From Roseovarius sp. SCSIO 43702 (GTDB taxonomy: Bacteria > Pseudomonadota > Alphaproteobacteria > Rhodobacterales > Rhodobacteraceae): a DNA stretch of 64,000 bases. Positions 36,022-45,199 of the stretch are shown here, piece by piece. Within the stretch, counting starts at the first letter, position 1. Every line of letters begins with the position of its first letter. Made by a program: the position numbers and the translations under genes. The notes beneath the pieces were generated by a model that did not search any database, was not told the origin of the DNA, and saw only the letters and a list, made by a program, of their open reading frames with translations. The stretch is taken from positions 2,626,501-2,690,500 of the forward strand of contig NZ_CP080623.1 of assembly GCF_019599045.1 (NCBI RefSeq), given 5' to 3'.

Positions 36022-36969
36022 TCAGTTGATCCAGGCGGACCAGACCTCTTCGTTCTCGGCCATCCAGGTATCGACGGCGTCTTCCAGCGGGGTGCCGTCC
36101 ACGTCGATGCTGCGGAACACGTCGGCAAGCTGGCTGTCGCTCAGCTCGAAGGCGTCCATGATCGCCTTGGCTTCGGGTTCCTCGGCCAGCAACTCGGAGT
36201 TCGCATAGACCCAGAGCGAGCCGGTCTTGACGCCGCAGTCATGCGTGGCGTCGGGGTTCGTCCCCCACGCGGGATCGGTATAGCACTCTTCCTCGAATTC
36301 GGGGAACTGAACGAATTCGCCCTCGTCGCTCATGAAATACCAGTGCGGTGTGTAGCCCCAGCCGATCACCGGCTCGCCGCGCCGGGCGGCGGCGGAAATC
36401 GTCGCGACCATGGCGGCCGCGCTGCCCGAGGGGATCGGCTCGACGTCGATGTCGAACGCCGCGGCCATTTCGGAGACGGGCATCACCCAGTCTGCCGGCC
36501 CTTCGACGAACCGGGCCTTGGGCGCGGTTTCCGCCGTGGCGAGCGCCTCGATGCAGGCCGGCTCCTTCAGCGCCTTCCAGTCCGGCAAGCCCGGGCAATG
36601 CTCCTTCAGGCTCAGCGGGTACCACCAGCCTTCGGCAGAGCTGATGCCGGTCGATCCCACGTTCTCGGCCTTGCCGCCTTCGGTCGCGTCCTCGCACAAT
36701 TCCCAGGTCGACTGCCAGCAGATTGTGTAATGCAGATCGCCGGTCTGGATGCCGGAAAAGCTCGCCGTGTAATCGGCTTGAACATAATCGACGCGATAAC
36801 CCGCCTCGGCCAGTGTGCTCCCGAGGATCCTGGCGATCACGTCCGAGGGCGTGTCGCTGACCAGCGGCACGATGACCGGCTCGGTACGGTCCGCTGCAAA
36901 GGCAGGTGCGGCCAGGCCGGACAGTGCCATGGCGGCAAGCGCGAGGCCCGTGGATGCATGCAGTTTCAT
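36022..36969 (-). CDS. proX: Betaine-type ABC importer, substrate-binding protein
   Basis: A 315-residue OpuAC/ProX-family periplasmic protein with a signal peptide ending near APAFAA. Aromatic residues likely to cage a quaternary ammonium are present (CWQSTWE, EGWWYPL, GWGYTPHWYF). Glycine betaine, proline betaine, carnitine or a related compound is the expected ligand; the exact one cannot be told. It is the first gene of the leftward importer operon, behind a dyad-rich region. Confidence 0.87.
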   Translation of the reverse strand: MKLHASTGLALAAMALSGLAAPAFAADRTEPVIVPLVSDTPSDVIARILGSTLAEAGYRVDYVQADYTASFSGIQTGDLHYTICWQSTWELCEDATEGGKAENVGSTGISSAEGWWYPLSLKEHCPGLPDWKALKEPACIEALATAETAPKARFVEGPADWVMPVSEMAAAFDIDVEPIPSGSAAAMVATISAAARRGEPVIGWGYTPHWYFMSDEGEFVQFPEFEEECYTDPAWGTNPDATHDCGVKTGSLWVYANSELLAEEPEAKAIMDAFELSDSQLADVFRSIDVDGTPLEDAVDTWMAENEEVWSAWIN

Positions 36970-37112
36970 TTTTTCTCTCCCTGTCGATATCGGGCTGCGT
37001 TTCGCCGGTGCCTATGAAGGGATCAGACCTTGTCCAGGTCGACCCGCCAGATGAAAGCCCCGTTCGGCATGAGAACGCCCCGTGTCACTCCTGCGATGAT
37101 GCAGAGAGTCCG

Positions 37113-37161
37113 ATATGTGCAGAAGTCGCTACTTGCGCCTGAAAAGTACACATATAGCGAC
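37113..37161. promoter_or_regulatory. Two overlapping inverted repeats upstream of proX
   Basis: ATATGTG (37113) pairs with CACATAT (37149), and GTCGCTA (37125) pairs with TAGCGAC (37155). The two dyads overlap but have different centres. They lie between the regulator's stop codon and proX, in the only AT-rich part of the gap, and are candidates for binding of the neighbouring XRE-type regulator or for the proX promoter. Confidence 0.4.
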
Positions 37162-37176
37162 AGATTTCGCCGTTAC

Positions 37177-38004
37177 CTAGAAGTCCTGCCATGGGTGCCC
37201 GATGAAGCCGTCCTCACCGTCGGAAATGACATTCGCAGTGGCGGCCCGGATATCGTCCGGGATCACCGGATCATCCTTGTCGAACAACCCGCAAGCCCCG
37301 AGCGTCGCGCGCAGGTCGATATCCTGCCCCAACGCTTCCCACACCACGCGGTAGCAGGCGATGTCGCGGCTGGTGGCGCTGCTGATCCCGAGGCTGAGGC
37401 CGGTGAGAACCGCCACCTGGTCCATCCGGGCGGGATAAAGGATGGTTGTCCACATCATCTGCCCGGCCTTCTGCTCGCGCTCATGCACGAAGATCCGCTC
37501 GCCGGTGTGGAAGGCGACGCCGGTATATTTCAGCATCCGTCGCGCGCGGCGCTTGGCCAGCGCGTAGTTCTCGATGTTCTTGAGATAGGTAAAACCGCGC
37601 TCGGAAAAGAGCCGCATGAGCGAGCACTGTATCTTGCCGGGGAATTCGATCGGCCGATAATAGCACCTGTAATACCCGATATACTCGGCCATGTCGCGCG
37701 AGGCGGACGGATTGATCCGGTGCAGCTTGGAGATGTATTCTCCAAAGGGATCGATCTCCGGCCCTTGCGGCTTGCGAAGCGCGACAAGCTGACGAAAGGC
37801 ATTCTGGTCCATCAGGATTTCATGCTCTTCCACACCGAAGTAATCACAGATCGCCTGCATGTTGGCCAGTGAAGGCCGGCTGCTGCCGTTCAGGTAGCGA
37901 TGGAACTGTTGGCGGTTGATGCCCAACTGCTCGCAAACGCGGGAAATGGATTTCGCGTAGCTGCAAAGAAGCCGCAGGTTGTTGGGAAAATTCGTGCTCG
38001 GCAT
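37177..38004 (-). CDS. XRE-type helix-turn-helix regulator
   Basis: A 275-residue DNA-binding protein. Residues about 8-65 form a lambda-repressor-like helix-turn-helix (LRLLCSYAKSISRVCEQLGI, NRQQFHRYLNGSSRPSL). The remaining 200 residues contain a basic aromatic segment (YYRCYYRPIEFPGKI) and a beta-rich part that I cannot assign to a known ligand domain. It lies directly upstream of the betaine-type importer on the same strand and probably regulates it. Confidence 0.8.
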   Translation of the reverse strand: MPSTNFPNNLRLLCSYAKSISRVCEQLGINRQQFHRYLNGSSRPSLANMQAICDYFGVEEHEILMDQNAFRQLVALRKPQGPEIDPFGEYISKLHRINPSASRDMAEYIGYYRCYYRPIEFPGKIQCSLMRLFSERGFTYLKNIENYALAKRRARRMLKYTGVAFHTGERIFVHEREQKAGQMMWTTILYPARMDQVAVLTGLSLGISSATSRDIACYRVVWEALGQDIDLRATLGACGLFDKDDPVIPDDIRAATANVISDGEDGFIGHPWQDF

Positions 38005-38261
38005 GGATCCACCCGGTCGTTTCGGCTGCGTGAAGATGGGTGTCACGTTGCCAGCTGCCCATCATCCCGTGGCAACGACAACGGGACGCACCCCCGGCCT
38101 CCGGTGTATTCGACCCGGCGCGTCCTGACAAACACGGCGACGGATGGCCTCTTGGCCGGATTGCAGGGGGATCGGGCAAGTGGCAATCGAAATGGGTTTG
38201 GCGCCGTCGAGGATGCAGCGCTTGTCCACATCGGCGATGCGTTTCGCAGGGGGAGTCCCGC

Positions 38262-39773
38262 TCAGGCGGCTTGCGGTTCGCGTGGCTCTTCCGACGGCTT
38301 CCACGCCGTTGTCGGTGCCAGGTCGCTGCAGGAGGCACAGGTGCCGGCCTGCGCACGATACCCTTCCGAGCGTTGCGCCGCCTCCTCCGCGGGCAGCATC
38401 CTGCCCTTGCGCCAGCGCCCATGCAGATAGAGACCCGCCCCCATCAGCGCCGTTGCAACCATGCCCGCCGGAAAGGCCAGCCACAGCGCGTCCGCGCCCA
38501 GCAGCGGATAGAATCCGAAGGCAAAGCCGAGGCGCACCGGGTACATCGAGATCACCATCACCACGAGCGGCCCGATGACATAGCCATTCGCGCGCATCGT
38601 CCCGAACAGCACCTGGGCCACGCCGAAGAACAGATATCCCCAGGTCGCGAGGATCTGGATCCGCGCCCCGATGGGCACTGCCGCGCTGTCGCTGCCGAGG
38701 AAAAGAGCCAGAACGGTTTCGTCGAACGCCGTGAGCAGTGCAACAACCGTACCCGTGAGCAAGAGGTTGAAGACCAGCCCCCAGCGGGTGATCCGTGACA
38801 CGCGGTCCCACTTCCCGGCGCCGATGTTCTGCGCCGCCATGGCGCTGGCCGCGGCGCTCAGCGCCATGGCGAGCATTTGCACGTAGGTCCATAACTGCTG
38901 GGTTGCGCCGTAGGCCGCCGTCGTCTGGACACCCTCGCGATTGATCAGCGACAACATGGTGAGCGCCGCCGATGAGATGACGATCATCTGAAGGCCCATC
39001 GGCAGGCCCTTGGATATCATCGAGATCAGGATCGTGCGGTCCGCCAGCAGATAGCGCAATTCCGGGCCGCGCAAGGCGAGCACGGAACCACGCAGGTAGA
39101 TCGTGGCGACCATTCCGATCAGCGCCAGCGTATTGGCGGTGGCCGTGGCAAAAGCCGATCCGAATATGCCCCATTCCGGAAACGGGCCGAGACCGAGGAT
39201 AAGCACCGGCGTCAGGATCAGGTCGATGCCCACGGACACGACCATGAACCACAGCGGCGTCATGGAGTCGCCGGTGCCGCGCAATGCCATCATGAACAGC
39301 GTGAACGTCAGCGTTGCAGGCATCGCAGTGAAGATCATGCGCAGATAGGTCAGGGCGAGGTCGGCCGCGCTTGCCGGTGTGCCCAGAAGATCAAGCAACG
39401 TGGGCGCAAGCAGCCAGCCGCCGGCGGCGATCAGCATGCTCAGCGGAATGATGCTGCCAAGCGCGGTCCCGATGGTGCGCCGCGCCAGATCCGCGTCACG
39501 CCGACCCACCGCCTGACCGATCAGGATCGTGGACGCCATGCCGAAACCGAAGACGAAGGACACCAGCAGGAACATCAGGATATTGCCATTCGCGGTTGCG
39601 GCCAGCGCCTCCTCCCCCAGGAAGCGCCCTACCCACACGGCATTGATAGACCCGTTCAGCGATTGCAGCGCCGACGACCCGAGCGTCGGCAGCGCGAACA
39701 GGATCATGGTCAGGGCAATCGACCCTCTGGTCAGATCGCGGCGGTTCTTGGCGGGAATACCGGCGTCGGTCAC
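38262..39773 (-). CDS. MATE-family multidrug/metabolite exporter
   Basis: A 503-residue membrane protein with twelve predicted helices and MATE features (SLNGSINAVWVGRFLGEEALAA near the start; GQAVGRRDAD; a second half beginning ISKGLPMGLQM). These antiporters use Na+ or H+ to expel cationic compounds. The substrate is unknown. The GTG start is preceded by AAGGGG. The cysteine-containing tail after residue 480 is not conserved in the family. Confidence 0.87.
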   Translation of the reverse strand: MTDAGIPAKNRRDLTRGSIALTMILFALPTLGSSALQSLNGSINAVWVGRFLGEEALAATANGNILMFLLVSFVFGFGMASTILIGQAVGRRDADLARRTIGTALGSIIPLSMLIAAGGWLLAPTLLDLLGTPASAADLALTYLRMIFTAMPATLTFTLFMMALRGTGDSMTPLWFMVVSVGIDLILTPVLILGLGPFPEWGIFGSAFATATANTLALIGMVATIYLRGSVLALRGPELRYLLADRTILISMISKGLPMGLQMIVISSAALTMLSLINREGVQTTAAYGATQQLWTYVQMLAMALSAAASAMAAQNIGAGKWDRVSRITRWGLVFNLLLTGTVVALLTAFDETVLALFLGSDSAAVPIGARIQILATWGYLFFGVAQVLFGTMRANGYVIGPLVVMVISMYPVRLGFAFGFYPLLGADALWLAFPAGMVATALMGAGLYLHGRWRKGRMLPAEEAAQRSEGYRAQAGTCASCSDLAPTTAWKPSEEPREPQAA

Positions 39774-40478
39774 GCGCTGCCCCTTGCTTCACCCATCGAA
39801 CCCCACGGGTTCGGTTGCTCTGAAAGCTTTCGGCAACGACAGTCTACCGGCCCCGCGGATCGATATCCGAAGACCATGGGCGCGGCGATTGCCGCGCCCT
39901 CCGTGCGACGTCAGCCCGGCGGGCTTCGAAGTCCCGGCCACCGAGGGGACCACGAGCGCGGTGGCGCTCGTTTTCAGAAACAGAGGAAATGTCCTGACGC
40001 TGACAACGGCAAACGGGAATTCCAACAAGAGGACCGCGTCGGATGGCGCCCCTAGGGGCGTGACGATGCGGGATCGTCGGCGCACACAGTGCCGCGGCAG
40101 GCGCTTGCCTACAGACTGCACTCCCCCCGCCCCCGGCGGGCGGGATGCCTCCGCGTGCTATTTTGGAAGTTGCCGCTGTTCCAGCGCCTCCTCCTCACCA
40201 TCCAGTTTCATGACGTCGGCGCTGAGAGGGTCTGTCGTCATGCAGGGCATCCAGCGGATCGCTGGTCAGCTACGCGGAGCTTTCCGCCCTTCGCCGCGGG
40301 TGCTCGGCACTTTTCGCCGCCGGGAAAGGCATCGTAAATAGGGCGGATGGACTAAGCCGCTCCGCGGCATTGGCGTTCTTGACTGATGGCGCGAACCGCC
40401 CGTAACGATGCGCTCTTTGCGATCTTCCTGACCTGCCTGACGATTGGGGCCTTCTCAATCGATAGACAGGTGGCTTCC
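39774..40478. other. Gene-poor stretch with relic sequence
   Basis: No complete gene can be supported. A 27-codon minus-strand frame (40158-40241) begins MTTDPLSADVMKL and ends in stop; it could be the tail of a lost gene but I do not recognise it. The interval precedes the integrase fragment and marks the start of a region with relic and insertion-sequence fragments. Confidence 0.5.
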
Positions 40479-40568
40479 ATGACAGAGGAGAGAGCAACAC
40501 CGCTGCGCCGCCGGATGATCGAGGATATGAACATTCGGGGTTTGGCCGGCTTCACGCTGCGGATATGA
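40479..40568 (+). pseudogene. N-terminal fragment of a tyrosine-recombinase integrase
   Basis: Twenty-nine codons from ATG read TPLRRRMIEDMNIRGLAG and then stop. This is the start of the core-binding (SAM-like) domain of XerC/D-type integrases that often accompany IS91-like or plasmid elements, where the sequence continues with an S/T-rich helix. Everything downstream, including the catalytic domain, is missing. It is a relic of a mobile element. Confidence 0.6.
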
Positions 40569-40876
40569 GCTTTCTGGGTCCACCGCAGGATGGCCACCGG
40601 TGCGCTGCGGCCCGCATCGAAAAACCTTCAGGAAAGCGGTCTTTCGCAGCGCTGTTCACGAATGACCGATATGCGCAGCGATCCGACCCAGACGTGACGG
40701 CTGAGAAGCAGGGGCCTGTGATAACGTAGCCAGTTGGCGCCGTTCATTCGCCTTACGGTCCCCTGACGCTCGCACACGGTGTGGCGCTTGCCTGAAAAAG
40801 CAATCGTTGCGGAGTTGCTCTTGTCCGCGTTTGGCTCGTAGCAATTTGCAGTTAGACGTCAGAGGGAGGCTCGATC
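40569..40876. other. 308-base stretch without a gene
   Basis: Lies between the integrase fragment and the DUF421 gene. I see no intact reading frame with homology, no RNA gene and no strong hairpin. It should contain the promoter of the DUF421 gene. Confidence 0.5.
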
Positions 40877-41371
40877 GTGGAGACATTTCATATCTTGATA
40901 GGTCAGGACACGCCGCATATTGCTTGGTGGCAGATGAGTATCCGCGCCGGAATCATCTTCTTTTACGCCATCTTGCTTTACCGGGTCGCACCGCGACGAT
41001 CATTCTCGAATCTATCGGCTCAGGACATTGTTCTGACCGTTGTTCTGGGATCAAGCCTGAGCCGCGCACTCACAGGCAACGCGCCGTTGCTCCCCACGCT
41101 CGCGGCTACCGGCCTGCTGGTCATTCTCTATGTTGGCGTGACCGCCCTGGCACCACATTCGAAGACCGTATCGCACCTCGCAAAAGGTCGTCCCATTACT
41201 CTGGTTGACAATGGAGACGTCAACCACGGGGCGTTCCGGAAAGCGCATTTCGGCGAGAACGACATCTCGGAACTGTTGCGGCTGAATGGCTTGCGGGACC
41301 TTTCGGAGGTCGAGGAAGCACGTCTTGAACGGAATGGGCAGGTCAGCGTGATACCGAAGAGCAGCACCTGA
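40877..41371 (+). CDS. DUF421 (YetF/YdfS-like) membrane protein
   Basis: A 164-residue protein with three membrane helices (about 20-38, 50-70, 73-92) and a cytoplasmic domain holding GRPITLVDNGDVN and ENDISELLRLNGL, the DUF421/YetF signature. The family has no firm biochemical role; in spore-formers related proteins affect stress resistance. The GTG start has GGGAGG seven bases before it. It is convergent with the sulfur operon, separated by a hairpin. Confidence 0.82.
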   Translation: METFHILIGQDTPHIAWWQMSIRAGIIFFYAILLYRVAPRRSFSNLSAQDIVLTVVLGSSLSRALTGNAPLLPTLAATGLLVILYVGVTALAPHSKTVSHLAKGRPITLVDNGDVNHGAFRKAHFGENDISELLRLNGLRDLSEVEEARLERNGQVSVIPKSST

Positions 41372-41374
41372 GAG

Positions 41375-41398
41375 CCGGGGGAAGGATTCTACCCCCGG
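41375..41398. terminator. Bidirectional hairpin between DUF421 and the sulfur operon
   Basis: A 7-bp stem (CCGGGGG/CCCCCGG) with a 10-base loop in the 38-base gap between convergent genes. It is followed on the plus strand by GGGTTATTTT after ten bases, a weak T-tract. Confidence 0.55.
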
Positions 41399-41409
41399 AC
41401 CCGACTGGG

Positions 41410-41867
41410 TTATTTTCCGTTATGGCTATCCACATAGCCCCGCACGAACTCCTCAAGCTCCGGTGTGTCGCATTCAAAGCCCATCTCTTCGGCCTTCCTG
41501 ATGACCTCGGCGCCGCTCATTCCCTTTTCGCAGCCGATGTGCATCATCACGAACCCGCCGGACCGCTTGCCGGAGGCGCGGTGAACCAGCGCCAGGGCGG
41601 GCAGCTCAGTGGCATTTCGGCGGAAGTCGTCGACGAGGTCCACCGAGAGTTTCTCGCCGTCGACCGGATGGTGAAGGAAGGTCAGGCCGGCCTCTTGCGC
41701 CTTTTGACCTTCCTCCTGGGTTTCATCTTCAGCTTCTTGTCCTCGTCATCGGTTTGCATGTTGATGAGAGACTGGCAGCCTTCCTGCGCGGCCTGCCGGA
41801 TTTGATCGGCGTCAGGCGCGAATTTGGCGATCGTGAAGTGATCGTTGATCTGGACTGTATCTTGCAT
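41410..41867 (-). pseudogene. DUF442/Blh-type phosphatase-like protein, frameshifted
   Basis: The first part (MQDTVQINDHFTIAKF...) and second part (DLVDDFRRNATELP...EEFVRGYVDSHNGK) are in different frames. Inserting one G after AAACCC near 41720 restores a continuous chain through KPEEEGQKAQEAGLTFLHHP. The joined product, about 152 residues, is a DUF442 protein (TIGR01244-like, the phosphatase-like partner of Blh/persulfide dioxygenases). The catalytic-loop cysteine expected in HCASGKRSG is an arginine (CGC, 41578-41580), so the active site is lost as well. It is the terminal gene of the sulfur operon, ten bases after the CstB-like gene. A sequencing error could explain the frameshift but not easily the Cys loss. 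Confidence 0.8.
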
Positions 41868-41877
41868 GATGTCCTGC

Positions 41878-43269
41878 TTAACTCGGCACCTCGATTTCAT
41901 AGTTGGCGGCCTGCCAGGCTTTCCAGCTTCCGGGTACGTTGCGCACCCGGTCGAAGCCGTTCTTTTTCAGCAGGCTTGCGGCGACCGAGGCGCGAAATCC
42001 GCTGGCGCAGTAGGTGGCATAGGGGGCCGAGCGATCGAGATCGTTTATCTTCTCGCGCAGTTCGCCAAGGAAGGCATGTCGCGCGCCGGGGACGTGCCCG
42101 CCCTCCCACTCGTCGGGCTTGCGCACGTCGAGCGGCTGCAAATCCTCCGCCTCGTTCAGCTCATGCACGGAAATCTGCGGGATCTGGGCAAACTCTCGCC
42201 CGGTTTCGCGCCAGGCCGCCATGCCGCCGGCAAGGTAGCCCCCGAAGTCGGTGAAACCGGTGCGCCACAGCAAGCGCAAGACGTCGGGTAAATCGCCGTC
42301 ATCGTGCAGAACCAGGTGTATCGGCCTGTCAGGATCCAGCAGCCAGCCAGCCCAAACCGACAGCTCCGGCCGAGCGCCGATATTGAGGCTTCCCGGCACA
42401 TGCCCTGCGCCGAAGTCCATCATGTCGCGCACGTCGAGAAGCTGCGCGCCGCTTTCCGCGGCCTCGGCAAAGCGGTCCACGGTCATCGGCTCGATCCGGG
42501 GCAGGTTGCGCAGAACCTGCGGACCCTTGGAATTCACCTTTTTCATCCGCGGATAATGCGTGGGAACCGGCGGTGCGTCCCCCAGGATCGCTTCCTTGAA
42601 GTCCTCCAGATCCTCAATCCGGGCATAGCTGTTGAAGCGCCGTTCGTAGCCGATGGTCGAGGACATCCGGTCGCCGATGTCCGGCCCACAGGCCGAGCCC
42701 GCGCCGTGGCAGGGATAGATAATGACGTCATCAGGCAGCGCCATGAAGACATCGCGAACCGTGTGGAAGAGCTTTTCCGCCAATTCCTCGGACTGGTCGT
42801 CGCCCAGCAGGTCGGGCCGGCCGACACTGTCGACGAAGAAGGCGTCGCCCGAAAGCACACCCCAGGGCGTGTCCTGGTCGCCGTCGTAGAGCAGGTAAGA
42901 CATATGCTCCGGCGTGTGGCCGGGTGTTAAGCACGCCTTCATCCGAATGCCGCCAAAGGTGAACTCGTCACCATCCCGCACCGGCTGGTGATCAAAGTCG
43001 TATTCAGCGCCGCCCTCGGTACTGACGTACAGTTTGGCCTGCCCGCCAAGCCGATCCACCAGCTCGCGGGCGCCGCTCAGAAAGTCGGCATGGATATGGG
43101 TTTCAAAGACATGGGTAATCGCAAGGCCGAAGCGCCGGGCGGTCTCGAGATAGATCTCCACGTCGGGGCGCGGATCGACAACGGCGCAAGTGTGGGTCTC
43201 GTCGTCGCCCAGCAAATAAGAACATTCGGCGACGCCATCGGCCAGGATCTGCTCAAAGCGCATGGTCAT
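41878..43269 (-). CDS. CstB-like persulfide dioxygenase-rhodanese fusion
   Basis: A 463-residue three-domain protein. Residues 1-240 are a metallo-beta-lactamase persulfide dioxygenase (HIHADF with H58, H60, D62; H118; D142; H188). Residues about 262-360 are a rhodanese-like domain without an active cysteine. Residues about 365-460 are a rhodanese with the loop CASGFR (C421). This is the arrangement of staphylococcal CstB, which oxidises persulfides and forms thiosulfate. GGAGG precedes the start. It lies in an operon controlled, by inference, by the divergent BigR/SqrR-type repressor. Confidence 0.87.
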   Translation of the reverse strand: MTMRFEQILADGVAECSYLLGDDETHTCAVVDPRPDVEIYLETARRFGLAITHVFETHIHADFLSGARELVDRLGGQAKLYVSTEGGAEYDFDHQPVRDGDEFTFGGIRMKACLTPGHTPEHMSYLLYDGDQDTPWGVLSGDAFFVDSVGRPDLLGDDQSEELAEKLFHTVRDVFMALPDDVIIYPCHGAGSACGPDIGDRMSSTIGYERRFNSYARIEDLEDFKEAILGDAPPVPTHYPRMKKVNSKGPQVLRNLPRIEPMTVDRFAEAAESGAQLLDVRDMMDFGAGHVPGSLNIGARPELSVWAGWLLDPDRPIHLVLHDDGDLPDVLRLLWRTGFTDFGGYLAGGMAAWRETGREFAQIPQISVHELNEAEDLQPLDVRKPDEWEGGHVPGARHAFLGELREKINDLDRSAPYATYCASGFRASVAASLLKKNGFDRVRNVPGSWKAWQAANYEIEVPS

Positions 43270-43387
43270 GATTGGTCCTCCTGTCGGGTAAACTCGTCTC
43301 CTTCAAACCAGTTCCGTGCGCCGGGCGGCATTCGCCGGCCCCGAAAACCACCGGCACGGGGCGCCTCTGCTCGGCGCGGGTCCGGGG

Positions 43388-45169
43388 TCAGCTTTTGCTC
43401 GGAAGCGAAGCGGCGGACGCGGCATCATCCCGCTCCTCGCCGAGACTGCACACCGCTTCATGCTGGCTCAGGAAAATCTCCCCCGTCAGTTCTTCCAGCA
43501 GGTGGCTGCGCCTCAGGCGGTCCATGACCGGCCCCTTGACCTCGCTCAGATGCAGGCGGATGCCGGATTCGCAAAGGCGCTTGTTGATCACCTCCAGCGA
43601 CTCCAGCGCCGAAAGATCGACCTCGTTCACGGCGGGGAACATCAGCACCACGTCGGTCAATTCCGGCTTTTCAGCCGCATAGGCGGCAACCTGATCCTCA
43701 AGATAGCGTGCGTTCGGAAAATAGAGGCTCTCGTCCACCCGCAATGACAGGACATGCGGCTGGGTCTCGACCTTGTGGCGCAGCACGTTGCGAAAATGCT
43801 CGGTGCCCGGCACACGGCCCACCACGGCCATGTGCGGGCGCGATGTCTTGTAGAGGTGTACGAGGATCGAGGTGACGACCCCCGCCGTCACCCCCAGCTC
43901 GACCCCCGCCAGCAGCGTCAGCAGAATCGTCACCACAACAGCGGCAAAGTCGGCGCGACTGAAGGCCCAGGCGCGCTTGAGGATCGACAGGTCGACGAGG
44001 CTCAGCACGGCTACGATGATCGTGGCCGCCAAAGTCGCTTTGGGCAGATAGTGGATCAGCGGCGTCAGGAACAGCGCCGCCAGCGCGAGGCCGAGCGCCG
44101 TGAAGGCACCGGCGGCGGGCGTCTCGGCGCCCGCATCGTAGTTCACCACCGAGCGCGAAAAGCCACCGGTCACCGGAAAACCGCCGGTAAAGGCCGCCCC
44201 CATGTTGGCGGCACCAAGCCCGATCAGCTCCTGGTCGGGGTCGATGCGCTGGCGTTTCTTCGCGGCCAAGGTCTGCGCGACAGAAATGGACTCCACAAAA
44301 CCGATGATCGAGATCAGCAATGCGGGCACCGCCAGTTGTCGGATCAAGTCCGGCGAAATCGAGGGCATTGTCATCGGAGGCAGACTTTGCGGCACCTCGC
44401 CCACGATCGCGACACCACGCGCGCCCAGATCGAAGACCCAGACCGCAAGCGTAGTGGCGGCGATGGCCAGAACCGGCCCTGTCTTGGCTCCGATGTCGGC
44501 CACCCGCGGGCCAATCCCGAGCCGCCGCAGGAGCGGCTTCAGCCCGCCGCGCACCCAGTAGAGAAAGGCCGTGGCCGAACCACCAAGCGCGAGGGTGATC
44601 ACGTTTACGTCGCCCAGATGCGCCCAGAGGCTGGCAAGGATCTCGATCAGCGTGTGACCCTCGGCCTCGATCCCCAGGATGTGGCGCAGCTGGCTGGCCG
44701 CGATCAGGATGCCGCTCGCGGTGATGAAGCCTGCGATCACCGGGTGCGACAGGAAATTGGCGAGAAAGCCCAGCCGCAACAGCCCCAGGGCAAGGAGCAT
44801 CGCGCCGGAGAGCGCCGCCAGAGTCAGCGCCGCGGCAGCATAGTCCGCCGTTCCGCTTTCGGCGACGTTACCGACCGCCGCGGCAGTCATCAGAGAAACC
44901 ACCGCCACCGGCCCGACCGCCAGCGCCCGCGACGTGCCGAAGATCGCATAGAGAATGATCGGCGCGATCGACGCGTAGATCCCGGCCTCGGGCGGCATCC
45001 CTGCCAGCAAGGCGTAGGCCAGCGATTGTGGGATCAGCATAATCGTGACGATCACCGCCGCGACGGCATCACCGGTGAAGGCAGTGCGGTCATAGCGGCG
45101 CCCCCAGTCGAGGATCGGGAAGTAGCGCGACAGCGACATGGTCTTGGGTCCGGTCATGGTGAAGGACAT
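43388..45169 (-). CDS. SulP-family anion transporter with STAS domain
   Basis: A 593-residue transporter. A SulP membrane domain with about 12-14 helices (residues 15-440; IMLIPQSLAYALLAGMPPE is the family signature) is followed by a cytoplasmic STAS domain (about 455-560, with VVLMFPAVNEVDLSALESL). SulP proteins carry sulfate, bicarbonate or dicarboxylates. Within a sulfide-oxidation operon, sulfate, sulfite or thiosulfate export or exchange is likely. The start is uncertain: three in-frame ATG codons occur within 11 residues. Confidence 0.87.
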   Translation of the reverse strand: MSFTMTGPKTMSLSRYFPILDWGRRYDRTAFTGDAVAAVIVTIMLIPQSLAYALLAGMPPEAGIYASIAPIILYAIFGTSRALAVGPVAVVSLMTAAAVGNVAESGTADYAAAALTLAALSGAMLLALGLLRLGFLANFLSHPVIAGFITASGILIAASQLRHILGIEAEGHTLIEILASLWAHLGDVNVITLALGGSATAFLYWVRGGLKPLLRRLGIGPRVADIGAKTGPVLAIAATTLAVWVFDLGARGVAIVGEVPQSLPPMTMPSISPDLIRQLAVPALLISIIGFVESISVAQTLAAKKRQRIDPDQELIGLGAANMGAAFTGGFPVTGGFSRSVVNYDAGAETPAAGAFTALGLALAALFLTPLIHYLPKATLAATIIVAVLSLVDLSILKRAWAFSRADFAAVVVTILLTLLAGVELGVTAGVVTSILVHLYKTSRPHMAVVGRVPGTEHFRNVLRHKVETQPHVLSLRVDESLYFPNARYLEDQVAAYAAEKPELTDVVLMFPAVNEVDLSALESLEVINKRLCESGIRLHLSEVKGPVMDRLRRSHLLEELTGEIFLSQHEAVCSLGEERDDAASAASLPSKS

Positions 45170-45199
45170 GCGGGCGGCTGGAAGGCCGCCCGTAAAAGC

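Noticed and set aside
40158..40241. A 27-codon minus-strand frame (MTTDPLSADVMKL...)
   Set aside because: Too short and not recognised. It may be the end of a lost gene, but nothing supports calling it a gene.
39774..40478. Possible CRISPR or repeat array in the gene-poor stretch
   Set aside because: No regularly spaced repeats are present, here or elsewhere in the window, and no cas genes.
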